Below are positions 1 through 8,317 of a stretch of DNA of 64,000 bases, piece by piece. The translations under genes and the position numbers were made by a program. The stretch comes from an uncultured Oceanobacter sp. (lineage in GTDB: Bacteria > Pseudomonadota > Gammaproteobacteria > Pseudomonadales > Oceanobacteraceae), in contig CAJXTI010000011.1 of NCBI GenBank assembly GCA_913061185.1, positions 1 to 64,000 on the forward strand. Reading direction: 5' to 3'. The notes under the pieces were generated by a model. It worked only from the letters and a program-made list of their open reading frames with translations. It made no database searches and was not told where the DNA came from. Position 1 is the stretch's first letter; every line of letters starts with the position of its first letter.

Positions 1-95
1 CGTTTGTCGGCCTGGTATTGATCGACGGTTTTCTGAAATTGATGACGAGGGATGACGTTGAGTCGCTGTGCCAGTACGGTGTTAGAATGTGCCAA
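1..95 (-). mobile_element. IS4-family transposase, N-terminal fragment cut by window edge
   Basis: Read on the minus strand, a frame opens with TTG at 95 and gives MAHSNTVLAQRLNVIPRHQF and then QKTVDQYQADK, running off the window edge. This is the characteristic opening of IS4-type DDE transposases that carry the DUF4372 N-terminal domain (typically MAHxNTVxxQLLxLxPRHxF). Only about 31 residues are visible, so neither the catalytic DDE triad nor completeness can be judged. The TTG start is chosen because it lands exactly on the conserved MAH opening; no upstream ATG lies in frame nearby. The outer end of the element should lie between 96 and about 215, but I could not define its terminal inverted repeat. 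Confidence 0.7.
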
Positions 96-236
96 GCCCG
101 GTTCTTCTGAATGATGTCTGTGGTAAGCGTCATTTTACCGGAAACGGCATGGGAATCGGGCTTCTTTCTTTTGGCGGGTTAGTTAACCGGACAGTAGTGA
201 TCCCATCACCGTTTTATGACTGGCAGGAGAATGTTT

Positions 237-623
237 ATGTCGGAGCAGAGCAAGGCCAATGGTCTCAAGGTACGTACCGAAGTCATGGGTGCCGATTTTG
301 TCCAGCGGGCGCAGGAGAATACCACCGCGCTGACGGAGCCTTTGCAGGACTGGATTAACGAGCATGCCTGGGGGTCGACCTGGCAGCGTGACGGTTTGCC
401 GCGCAATGTACGTTCGCTGGTCACGATTGCCATGCTGACGGCGTTAAAGTCGCCGACTGAGTTAAAAGGCCATATTCGTGGGGCGTTGAATAACGGCTGT
501 ACGCCGCAGGAGATTCGTGAGGTGTTGCTGCACAGTTTGCCGTATTGCGGTGCACCGGCAACTCAGGAAGCGTTTCGGGCGGCGGCAGAGGTACTCGACT
601 TGTCGGCCTTTGAGAACGACTGA
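237..623 (+). CDS. carboxymuconolactone decarboxylase family protein (PcaC-like)
   Basis: A 128-residue single-domain protein of the carboxymuconolactone decarboxylase (CMD/AhpD-like) family. The family signature is clear: an ELKGHIRGALNNGCT segment at about residues 82-96, followed by EIREVLLHSLPYCGAPA with the conserved His and the Tyr-x-Gly-x-Pro turn. In PcaC the family decarboxylates 4-carboxymuconolactone in protocatechuate breakdown, but many homologues do other redox or decarboxylation chemistry, and no other aromatic-degradation gene is present here. The start at 237 is preferred to in-frame ATGs at 216 and 231 because GGAG at 226-229 is then correctly spaced. It sits between an IS fragment and flgJ, where flgI would be expected. 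Confidence 0.8.
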   Translation: MSEQSKANGLKVRTEVMGADFVQRAQENTTALTEPLQDWINEHAWGSTWQRDGLPRNVRSLVTIAMLTALKSPTELKGHIRGALNNGCTPQEIREVLLHSLPYCGAPATQEAFRAAAEVLDLSAFEND

Positions 624-693
624 ATAACGTGTGTTGATCGCGTTGGCAAACATCTTGCTGTACTCCTGATAACGTCATTTTCCGGAGTCGGCC

Positions 694-1851
694 ATGCAGG
701 TCAGCCCAGCCTTGTCTTCAGCATCTGTGGTAACCAATCCGCAGGATGTATACACCGATCTCAACAGTCTGCAGGGCATTCGTACGCTCGGTAAAGAGGA
801 CAAGAGCGCGGCGTTGATGGAAGTAGCGCGGCAGTTTGAGTCGATGTTTATGAACATGATGCTCAGCTCGATGCGGCAGGCTAATGCGGTTTTTTCTGAA
901 GATTCGCTGATGGGTTCTTCCGAGGGGGACTTCTATCAGGGTATGTACGATAACCAGCTGGCCTTGCAGATGTCGGGCCAGCAAGCCAGTGGTAGCGGGG
1001 CTTCTGGCCGTGGGCTGGCAGATATTATCCATCAACAGCTGATGAGTAACTTTGGTGATGCCGGAGACGCTCCAGAGCTGGATCAGGCGAAGCTGTTTGA
1101 TCGTCGGGTCGCCAGTGTGCCGCTGCGCGAGGCGCTTGCCGAAGTCGACCGGGTGTTGCAGCAGGGCGATGCTGCTGCGGTAACCAGGCGGGAGCCAGTG
1201 TCGCAAGCCTCCGTATTATCGCCGGAATCTTTATCCAAAACGCTGGCCAGCGTTGCCTCTGGCAGCGGCAGCAAGGGGCAGCAGTTTGCCTCTGCCGATG
1301 AATTTGTTGCCGCTCTGTATCCTCATGCCGCAGTGATTGGTGCTGAGCTGGGGGTTGATCCTCGTGCGATTGTTGCCCAGGCGGCGCTGGAAACCGGCTG
1401 GGGTAAACATATGATTGCCGACGCCAAGGGCAATAACAGTTTTAATTTCTTTGGTATCAAGGCTGATCAGCGCTGGCAGGGTGAAGCGGTGGACGTAACG
1501 ACTCATGAATACCGTTATGGCACTCGAGTGAAAGAAACCGCCAGTTTCCGTTCCTATGCTTCGCTGGAAGCTGGCTTGCGCGATTACGCTGATTTTCTGG
1601 CCGGGAGTGAGCGTTATCAGCAGGCGCTGGGCAAGGGGTTGGACGGCGATGAGTATGGTTATGCCTTGCAACAGGCCGGTTATGCTACGGATCCTGAGTA
1701 TGGCGCAAAAATCCGCCGTATTGCTCGCAGCGAAACGTTACAAGGGCAGGGCGAGGTACAGCAACCGTCGCCGGATATTGGCCCGGATTCCAGCAAAGCT
1801 GCTGAGGTCGATAAGAATAAAGACCGTCCGTCGGTCAGCGGAGGCGAGTAA
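694..1851 (+). CDS. flgJ: flagellar rod assembly protein / peptidoglycan hydrolase FlgJ
   Basis: FlgJ (385 residues) caps the growing flagellar rod and opens the peptidoglycan for it in the periplasm. Two domains are visible. The N-terminal rod-binding domain (about 35-100) contains ARQFESMFMNMMLSSMR and a Gly-rich DFYQGMYDNQLA stretch. The C-terminal glucosaminidase domain (about 205-345) has the catalytic Glu233 in QAALETGWGKH followed by NNSFNFFGIK. A Ser/Gln-rich linker separates them. GGAG at 683-686 supports the ATG at 694. Its stop overlaps the flgK start by one base (TAATG), so the two are translationally coupled. It is the first flagellar gene visible; flgI and earlier genes are not immediately upstream. 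Confidence 0.95.
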   Translation: MQVSPALSSASVVTNPQDVYTDLNSLQGIRTLGKEDKSAALMEVARQFESMFMNMMLSSMRQANAVFSEDSLMGSSEGDFYQGMYDNQLALQMSGQQASGSGASGRGLADIIHQQLMSNFGDAGDAPELDQAKLFDRRVASVPLREALAEVDRVLQQGDAAAVTRREPVSQASVLSPESLSKTLASVASGSGSKGQQFASADEFVAALYPHAAVIGAELGVDPRAIVAQAALETGWGKHMIADAKGNNSFNFFGIKADQRWQGEAVDVTTHEYRYGTRVKETASFRSYASLEAGLRDYADFLAGSERYQQALGKGLDGDEYGYALQQAGYATDPEYGAKIRRIARSETLQGQGEVQQPSPDIGPDSSKAAEVDKNKDRPSVSGGE

Positions 1852-4829
1852 TGACCGATATTCTCAATATTGCCATCTCGGGACTGAAGGCGCAGCAAAC
1901 GGCGCTGGCGGTCACTGGTAACAATATCACCAATGCCACGACCGAAGGTTACAGCCGCCAGGTGGTCAGTTTTGCTGAGGGTAACAGTCAGTTTCGTGGC
2001 GGCAACTGGCTAGGGTCGGGGGTCAGTGTTGATTCTGTCAGCCGCATCTATAATGAATTTTTATCCGATCAGGTCTGGTCGGATACCGCCTCCTTTCATC
2101 AGTATGACACCATGGCCGACTACGCCGCTCAGGTAGACAGTTTGCTGGCAGACAGTGGGACGGGCGTTCAGCCTGGTCTCGAAGCGATGTTTGATGCGAT
2201 GCAGACGGTGGTAGATGATCCGTCGTCACTGGCGGCGCGGGAGGTGTTGTTGACTCAGTCAGCGGCGTTGACCGATCGCTTTGATGTGCTCAGTGATCAG
2301 CTGAATCAGCAGAATCTGGTATTGAATGGTCAGATGGGGGTGATGGCGCAGGAAATCACCGCGATCGCAGAATCCATTGCCACGCTTAACCAGGATATTC
2401 AGTTTGCAGTCGGGATGGCCCAGGGCGAAGAACCCAACGCGCTGATGGATCAGCGTGATCGGTTGATTACTGAACTGTCGGCGCTGGTGGAGGTGTCGGT
2501 GGTGGATCAGGGCGACTCGCGCCTGAATGTGTTTATCGGTAAGGGCCAGGCGTTGGTGGTCGGCAACGATTATAACCGGCTGGTGGCGGATACGGGCCAG
2601 AGTGATCCGTCCCGCAACGATCTTTATCTGCTCAGTGATGATGAAGCCATTCCCGTGACGAATGAGATTACCGGTGGTTCGCTGGGCGGTACGCTGGCGT
2701 TCCGCAACGAGGTACTGGATCCGGTGGTCAATAGTCTCGGCAAGGTGGCGCTGGTGATTGCTGAAACCATAAATGCGCAGCACAAGCTGGGGCTGGATTA
2801 CGAAGGTTTGGTCGGTGAAGACTTCTTCCAGGATATCAATGAACCGGCGCTGACTTATCGCCGTGCACTGGGAGATGATGGCAATGCCAACCCAGATGAT
2901 CGGTTGGTATCCGTGCATATCACCGATGCGGGCAGTGTCAGTAGCAGTGATTATCAGTTGGAATTTATCGGCCCGGACAATTTTAACTACCGTATCCGCC
3001 AGATCGACAGTAACGAGATTGTGCAGAAGGGGGCGATCTCCGGTGCATTTCCAGACGTGCTGGCAGTGGATGGTTTTGAGATTCACCTTGAAAGTGGCAG
3101 TTTTCAGGCCGGGGATGAGTTTCGCATCATGCCTACCCGTAACGAAGCCAGCAATATGGAACTGGTGATTACCCGCGCAGAACAAATCGCTCTGGCCTCA
3201 CCGATTATGACGGATGCCGCGATTGGCAATCAGGGCAGCGCAGCCATTAGTGCTGGCAGTGTGACCAGCCTGGATACTGCCGCCTTTGATGAACTCGGCC
3301 AAATGACACCGCCGTTGCTGGTGAGGTTTACCTCGGCTTACCGCTACGACGTGCTGGACAACAGTGATCCGGGCAAACCCGTGCCGCTGTTTCCGCCGAT
3401 CAGTAACCAGACCTATATTCCCGGTATTACCAACAGTATTAATCTGGGCGAGCAGGGCCAGCTGGCGATGACCAGTTTCAGTGGTCAGTTGCCGGTGCGT
3501 GCCACTTATCAGCCGCCAGAGCCAGCGGCAACGGTCAGTGCTGGTAACGGCCTGGCGGCTCAACGGTTTTCAATTTCTTATAACGATCCGACCAGTGGCC
3601 AGGCTGAATCCTTGCCGGGGCTGAATACGGCTGCCAATAGTTCGGCTCGAGCCATTGCCGAGCAGCTGAGCGAATACGATGGCATCGAGGCGTCTGCCCG
3701 TACTACGGTGCAGTTGAGTCATTTTAGCGAAGACGACAACGGCTTTCTGGATCTGGGTGTCACGCTGAACGGTGTGGTGCTGACAGAAGCGCTGGGGCCA
3801 AGCCAACGCAAGTACGACGATAGCTGGCCGCAGACGGTACCGGATCCGGTTACCCCGGATTTTCTCGCCGGGCGCATTAATGCCAATTACGCTTTTCAGG
3901 AATTGGGTATTGTTGCCAGCAGCGATGGTGAGACATTGACCATCACGGCACTCAACGGCGATGACCTCAGTCTCGATATCAGCGGTGATCATGGCGATGG
4001 CTTCGACGTCAGCAATGGCCAGGCGATTGGCCTGACCCAGGTGGGGGAATCCCCCTACGATATTCTTAATGAATACGAAGGTTACGACTTCAGCCAGGGC
4101 GGGCCATATCGCTATGCTTTCGAGATTGAAAACCAGGGCAGCTTTGAGATTGAACTGAGCGCCAATTACGGCTCTGGCGAAGCATTGTTGAGCGGTGTTC
4201 GTCAGGCATTGGAGACCGCCGGATTTGCCTTTAACGGCGAGCTGGATGTGGCGATTGATGAACGTGGCAATCTCTCGTTTCAGCCCCGCATGGCGCTGAA
4301 TGGCACTGGCGTTTATGGCTCCAGCAAGCTGACCATGGGAGGACAGCTCAAGGTGGTGCTGGATGAAGGCATGACGCTGGCCACCAATACGCCGGGGAAT
4401 AACCTGTTTGCCGCCGAGCCGGTGTTTGAATCCACCTATCGGGGGATAGACGTCAGCATTGCTGGGGCTGTGGTGGCGGGCGATGAATTTACCATCGGCT
4501 TCAATGAAAACGGTATTTCCGACAGCCGTAATGGCGTGGCTCTGGCGGGTTTACAAAACAGCGATACCGTTAATGGTTCCAGTACCTATTCCGAAGCCTA
4601 TGCCATCGTGGTCGAGCGGGTTGGGGCAACCACCAGCCGAGCACAGACCAGCCGCGATTCCAGTGACGTGCTGCTGACCACGTCGCAAGCAGCCTACAGC
4701 AGCGCTTCTGGCGTCAACCTTGATGAAGAGGCCGCTGCGCTGATGAAATACGAACTGGCTTACAACGCCAATGCCCAGGTGATTCAGGTGGCACGCGATA
4801 TGTTTGACACTCTGATTTCAACCTTTTGA
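1851..4829 (+). CDS. flgK: flagellar hook-associated protein 1 FlgK, unusually long
   Basis: FlgK forms the first junction layer between hook and filament. The conserved ends are intact: the N-terminus TDILNIAISGLKAQQTALAV then TGNNITNATTEGYSRQV, and the C-terminus with LDEEAAALMKYELAYNANAQ and a final DMFDTLISTF. These form the coiled-coil D0/D1 core. At 992 residues it is far longer than the roughly 550-residue enterobacterial protein. The extra length lies in the surface-exposed middle (about residues 330-900), which is acidic and rich in Gly, Ser and Asp. The start overlaps the flgJ stop. The frame is open throughout, so this is an expansion rather than an artefact. Confidence 0.95.
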   Translation: MTDILNIAISGLKAQQTALAVTGNNITNATTEGYSRQVVSFAEGNSQFRGGNWLGSGVSVDSVSRIYNEFLSDQVWSDTASFHQYDTMADYAAQVDSLLADSGTGVQPGLEAMFDAMQTVVDDPSSLAAREVLLTQSAALTDRFDVLSDQLNQQNLVLNGQMGVMAQEITAIAESIATLNQDIQFAVGMAQGEEPNALMDQRDRLITELSALVEVSVVDQGDSRLNVFIGKGQALVVGNDYNRLVADTGQSDPSRNDLYLLSDDEAIPVTNEITGGSLGGTLAFRNEVLDPVVNSLGKVALVIAETINAQHKLGLDYEGLVGEDFFQDINEPALTYRRALGDDGNANPDDRLVSVHITDAGSVSSSDYQLEFIGPDNFNYRIRQIDSNEIVQKGAISGAFPDVLAVDGFEIHLESGSFQAGDEFRIMPTRNEASNMELVITRAEQIALASPIMTDAAIGNQGSAAISAGSVTSLDTAAFDELGQMTPPLLVRFTSAYRYDVLDNSDPGKPVPLFPPISNQTYIPGITNSINLGEQGQLAMTSFSGQLPVRATYQPPEPAATVSAGNGLAAQRFSISYNDPTSGQAESLPGLNTAANSSARAIAEQLSEYDGIEASARTTVQLSHFSEDDNGFLDLGVTLNGVVLTEALGPSQRKYDDSWPQTVPDPVTPDFLAGRINANYAFQELGIVASSDGETLTITALNGDDLSLDISGDHGDGFDVSNGQAIGLTQVGESPYDILNEYEGYDFSQGGPYRYAFEIENQGSFEIELSANYGSGEALLSGVRQALETAGFAFNGELDVAIDERGNLSFQPRMALNGTGVYGSSKLTMGGQLKVVLDEGMTLATNTPGNNLFAAEPVFESTYRGIDVSIAGAVVAGDEFTIGFNENGISDSRNGVALAGLQNSDTVNGSSTYSEAYAIVVERVGATTSRAQTSRDSSDVLLTTSQAAYSSASGVNLDEEAAALMKYELAYNANAQVIQVARDMFDTLISTF

Positions 4830-4875
4830 TAACACACAGTGAGTCCCCGGCGGGGCCAATGGCGAGGTATCTGGT

Positions 4876-6114
4876 ATGAGAATAACCACACTGCAAATGC
4901 ATAAAACCGGCCTGGCCAATATGCTGGATAACCAGCAACAGTTGAATAAAACCCAGCAGCAGGTGGCCAGTGGCCGCCGGGTATTGACGCCATCGGATGA
5001 CCCGGTTGCGGCTACCAGAATTCTGCAACTGGAGCAGGATCTGGCGCTGCGTGAGCAGTTTGAAACCAATATGACGGCCGCAGACAATCGCCTGCAATTG
5101 GAAGAAGTAACGCTGGGCAGCATCAGCGACAGTTACGCACGGCTGAAAGAGCTGACGGTAGAAGCCGGTGGCGGTACGCTGACCAAAAGCGATCGGCAGG
5201 CCATTGCCGCTGAAGTTGAGCAAATACAGCAAAGTCTGGTCGGGTTGTTTAATAGCCGCGATGCCAATGGTGAATACATGTTTGCCGGTTTTCAGGGGGG
5301 GGAAGCGCCGTTTCAACAGATGCCTAACGGTCGTTATGAATATCAGGGCGATGGAGGCCAGCGTTTCCTTGCGATTGGCACCACCACCACCGTTGCAACA
5401 GGGGATTCTGGTAAAGACCTGTTTGTTGATGTAACAGCGGTCAAGAACAGCTTTACCACGGCAGTGAACCCGCTGAATCAGGGCACGACCCAGATCAATC
5501 CCGGCTTTGTGATCGACGAGGAAGCCTATGGTGATTTTTATCCCGACGACCTGGTGATTACTTTTAATCCAGAGTCGGCGCTGTTGCCGGAACAGGCAAA
5601 CTTTACCGTGCGTCGAGCTTCCGACGGAAGGCCAGTGGAGGGATTGATCAACCAGCCTTATGCTCAAGGCCGGGAGCTGGAGGTGGCGGGCATGGCGTTG
5701 ACGCTGAGCGGGTCGCCGGAATCCGGTGATCAGGTGATGGTACGTTCGACCCCGAAACAAAGTGTCACAGATACACTTTACCGGCTCGCCTATGGCCTCA
5801 ATAACCTCGAAGACACACCCGACGACGCCAACACCTTGACCACGTTGATTGCCGATAGCCTGACCAATCTCGACTACGCACTGGCCACTGTTTCCCGAAC
5901 CCAAAGCCAGATTGGTGCGCGCCTGAATGTGGTGGATAACACCCGCTCGCTGTCGGCGGATATTACTCTGGTGAATCAGCAAGTATTGTCGGAATTACAG
6001 GATGTAGACTTGGCCGAAGCGGTCAGTCGTATGTCGATGCAAACTACCTTGCTGGAAGCCGCACAAAAAAGTTACACCACCATCAGCCAGTTGAGTCTGT
6101 TTAACAGCATGTGA
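4876..6114 (+). CDS. flgL: flagellar hook-associated protein 3 FlgL
   Basis: FlgL (412 residues) is the second hook-filament junction protein, secreted by the flagellar type III apparatus. The N-terminus (MRITTLQMHKTGLANMLDNQ, then QQLNKTQQQVASGRRVLTPSDDP) and the C-terminus (QDVDLAEAVSRMSMQTTLLE then AAQKSYTTISQLSLFNSM) form the flagellin-like coiled-coil core. The middle (about 180-290) is the variable exposed domain. It lies 46 bp after flgK on the same strand, presumably in the same transcript. No flagellin gene follows; the next gene is unrelated. Confidence 0.95.
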   Translation: MRITTLQMHKTGLANMLDNQQQLNKTQQQVASGRRVLTPSDDPVAATRILQLEQDLALREQFETNMTAADNRLQLEEVTLGSISDSYARLKELTVEAGGGTLTKSDRQAIAAEVEQIQQSLVGLFNSRDANGEYMFAGFQGGEAPFQQMPNGRYEYQGDGGQRFLAIGTTTTVATGDSGKDLFVDVTAVKNSFTTAVNPLNQGTTQINPGFVIDEEAYGDFYPDDLVITFNPESALLPEQANFTVRRASDGRPVEGLINQPYAQGRELEVAGMALTLSGSPESGDQVMVRSTPKQSVTDTLYRLAYGLNNLEDTPDDANTLTTLIADSLTNLDYALATVSRTQSQIGARLNVVDNTRSLSADITLVNQQVLSELQDVDLAEAVSRMSMQTTLLEAAQKSYTTISQLSLFNSM

Positions 6115-6389
6115 ATACGGGATATGGGCACAGAACAGGCACAGCAGTGTATCGGTGGGGCCGGTTTGCTGCTTGTGGGGTGGCGGTCGATTTTCTTGTC
6201 CTTACTTCTTTTTCTTTTCGTTTTGTTCATGCTTTCCATGCTTTCCATTAATGTTTTCCGTCACATCGGGTTGTCTCTGCTTTTAATTAATCATCGTGAA
6301 CATTGCGGTAGTGTCAGTTTTCTGCCGCTATTGGTAGATTGGTCGCCTGACGGTTATCAATGATTGACTGCTGAATGATTGGAGAAAAC

Positions 6390-7514
6390 ATGAACCACCT
6401 GGATCAGCTGGCCAACTACCTGGCTGAATTTAATTTGCCAGCCTGGAGTATCGCCCTGGGTATCACGCTGGTATCTCTGTTGTTGATGCTGGCGCTGAAG
6501 GGAATTGTTATTTCGCGGTTGCGGCGGATAACGCAGCGTACTCCCTGGTTTTTCGATACCTTGCTGCTCAAGGCACTCAGTGCACCGATCACGATTGTGT
6601 TGGTGGGGTTTCATCTGCTGATTCTAGAACGGCTGTTCGAACACTTCGATATTAGTAGTCCGACTTTTACCACGGTGACCGGTGACTCGGCCCGTGTGTT
6701 TCTGATTGTGGCGTTGATTGTGTTTTTTGATCGTATCTCACGCGGCACCCTGGAGCATTACGCGAGCAGCTCGTCGTTGTTATACAACAGTCAGGGTATC
6801 GCCCGTGGACTGCTGCGCGGGCTGGTCTTTGGCTTGGGATTGCTGGTGTTGCTGGGCACTCTGGGGGTGTCGGTTACGCCGATTATTGCTTCACTGGGGA
6901 TTACCTCTCTGGCGGTGGCGCTGGCCTTGCAGCCGACATTGGAGAACTTTTTTTCCGGTGTGCAGTTGCTGGTCGACAAGCCGTTTCAGGTGGGTGACTT
7001 TATTGAACTGGATTCCGGTGAGCAGGGCTACGTTCAGAAAATCGGCTGGCGCTCGACCTGGATCAAGATGCTGCAAAACAACACGGTGATCTTGCCTAAC
7101 AGTCAGATTTCCCAGTCCCGTATCGTCAATTATGACTACCCGGTCAAGGAATTGTCGGTGCTGGTCGAAGTCGGGGTGCACTACAGTTCCGACTTGGAAC
7201 AGGTTGAAGTGATCACCAAGGAGGTCGCCAGCGAGGTCTTGCAGCGGGTAGAAGGGGCCGAACCGTCTTTCACTCCTCGGGTGATGTTTCATTCCTTTGC
7301 CGATTCCAGCATTAACTTTACCGTGGTACTAAGAGCGCGGGAGTATGTCGATAATTTTGCCGTAAAATCCGCTTTTATCAAGGCTCTGCACAAACGCTAT
7401 GGTGAAGAAGGCATCACGATTCCGTATCCGATTCGGGCGATTAATACCGAGCAAGAAGGGGCCGTCTTTACATTGATGCAGCCGCCGGAGACAGCGTCAG
7501 AAGCAAAAGTTTGA
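6390..7514 (+). CDS. MscS-family mechanosensitive ion channel
   Basis: A 374-residue inner-membrane channel of the MscS family that would release solutes on hypo-osmotic shock. Several hydrophobic segments occupy residues 1-150. The pore-lining TM3 and following beta domain are recognisable from TPIIASLGITSLAVALALQP, then LENFFSGVQLLVDKPFQVGDFIELDSG and the NSQISQSRIVNYDYP stretch. The C-terminal cage domain follows. An in-frame ATG exists at 6375, but GGAG at 6379-6382 points to the ATG at 6390. About 275 bp separate it from flgL, so it is probably transcribed independently. Confidence 0.92.
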   Translation: MNHLDQLANYLAEFNLPAWSIALGITLVSLLLMLALKGIVISRLRRITQRTPWFFDTLLLKALSAPITIVLVGFHLLILERLFEHFDISSPTFTTVTGDSARVFLIVALIVFFDRISRGTLEHYASSSSLLYNSQGIARGLLRGLVFGLGLLVLLGTLGVSVTPIIASLGITSLAVALALQPTLENFFSGVQLLVDKPFQVGDFIELDSGEQGYVQKIGWRSTWIKMLQNNTVILPNSQISQSRIVNYDYPVKELSVLVEVGVHYSSDLEQVEVITKEVASEVLQRVEGAEPSFTPRVMFHSFADSSINFTVVLRAREYVDNFAVKSAFIKALHKRYGEEGITIPYPIRAINTEQEGAVFTLMQPPETASEAKV

Positions 7515-7634
7515 CCTTGGTCTCATCCTGCTACGCTAGTCAGGGTATGTCGTACCCAACGCAGTAGAATAAAGATCGTTCAGGTGTATCCCCGGCACCT
7601 GGCCGACATGGAAACGGGGCAAAGGAGCGCAACT

Positions 7635-8015
7635 ATGGAAAGTGTTATCACTGCATTCAAGCGGTCACTGGATTTTCAGGGACGTTCGGGCCGGAAGGAA
7701 TACTGGCTGTTCTATCTGTTTACCCTGGTTATTTACGTCGTCTTGGCCGTACTGGCTGCGGCGACAGAAGCCATGCTGGTCGGCGTGTTGTTGGGTTTTT
7801 ACGGCGTGGCAATTATTGTTCCCTCGCTGGCTGTCAGTATTCGCCGTATGCACGACTGTAATCGCAGTGGCTGGTGGGTACTGATTAACCTGGTACCGCT
7901 GGTGGGTGTTTTTATCTATCTCTACTTTGCGGTCAGCAAAGGTACAGAAGGAGAAAACCGTTTTGGTGCCGATCCATTACAACCCGGTCAGAGTCAGGAT
8001 ATTGTGATGGCGTAA
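7635..8015 (+). CDS. DUF805 inner-membrane protein (YhaH-like)
   Basis: A 126-residue membrane protein of the DUF805 family. Visible features are the opening FKRSLDFQGRSGRKEYWLFY, two or three hydrophobic helices (about 22-75 and 88-105), and the family hallmark SIRRMHDCNRSGWW between helices. The C-terminus ends in a short hydrophilic tail containing GENRFGADP. The ATG at 7635 is chosen because AAGGAG at 7622-7627 precedes it; an earlier in-frame ATG lacks such a site. The function of the family is unknown. It lies 120 bp after the mscS-like gene and ends just before a perfect terminator palindrome. Confidence 0.85.
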   Translation: MESVITAFKRSLDFQGRSGRKEYWLFYLFTLVIYVVLAVLAAATEAMLVGVLLGFYGVAIIVPSLAVSIRRMHDCNRSGWWVLINLVPLVGVFIYLYFAVSKGTEGENRFGADPLQPGQSQDIVMA

Positions 8016-8032
8016 TAAAGTGTGTTTGCCGA

Positions 8033-8069
8033 CCAATAAAAAAGAGCGCCTGGCGCTCTTTTTTATTGG
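8033..8069. terminator. perfect 18-bp inverted repeat, bidirectional terminator
   Basis: CCAATAAAAAAGAGCGCC (8033-8050) and its exact reverse complement (8052-8069) flank a single T. The GC core has A-runs on one side and T-runs on the other, so it can terminate transcription from both strands. It sits between the stop of the DUF805 gene (plus strand) and the stop of the small coiled-coil gene (minus strand). Confidence 0.9.
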
Positions 8070-8082
8070 TTTTAGCCGGTGC

Positions 8083-8304
8083 TCAGTGGCGACCAAGCAG
8101 ACCGCGTAGCTCTTTCACCACAACCGGCCAGAAAGCACGCAGATCATCGTACTCATGATCCACTTCCTGCAGATACTGATCGAGATGATCAATGGCTTCA
8201 TGCTGCTCGTCGGATTCAACACTGGCAAGGCGGGTCTTCAATTCCGCCAGACGAACTTCCAGGCTTTCGATCTTGCGCTGTAATTCCTGCTTGTTTTCGC
8301 TCAT
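8083..8304 (-). CDS. small coiled-coil protein downstream of Na/Pi cotransporter
   Basis: A 73-residue acidic protein, MSENKQELQRKIESLEVRLA at the start, with a heptad-like leucine pattern over residues 5-35 that predicts a coiled coil. The tail carries EVDHEYDDLRAFWPVVVKEL. A longer in-frame ATG exists at 8346, but AAGGGA upstream of the ATG at 8304 supports the shorter form, which begins 13 bp after the stop of the cotransporter gene. The tight spacing suggests co-transcription. I do not recognise a named family. A role in controlling the transporter is a guess from position only. Confidence 0.65.
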   Translation of the reverse strand: MSENKQELQRKIESLEVRLAELKTRLASVESDEQHEAIDHLDQYLQEVDHEYDDLRAFWPVVVKELRGLLGRH

Positions 8305-8317
8305 GTCACGAGTTCCC

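Noticed and set aside
114..131. possible terminal inverted repeat of the IS4-type element
   Set aside because: The other end of the element is outside the window, so no repeat or target duplication can be matched.
4714..5982. 422-codon minus-strand frame across flgK/flgL
   Set aside because: Shadow of flgL; the composition is rich in Gln, His and Arg as expected from the reverse strand of a coding gene.
6124..6363. 79-codon Leu-rich hydrophobic frame after flgL
   Set aside because: No good ribosome site, no family resemblance, and the leucine/phenylalanine content follows from a T-rich intergenic stretch. It could be a small membrane protein but I cannot support it.
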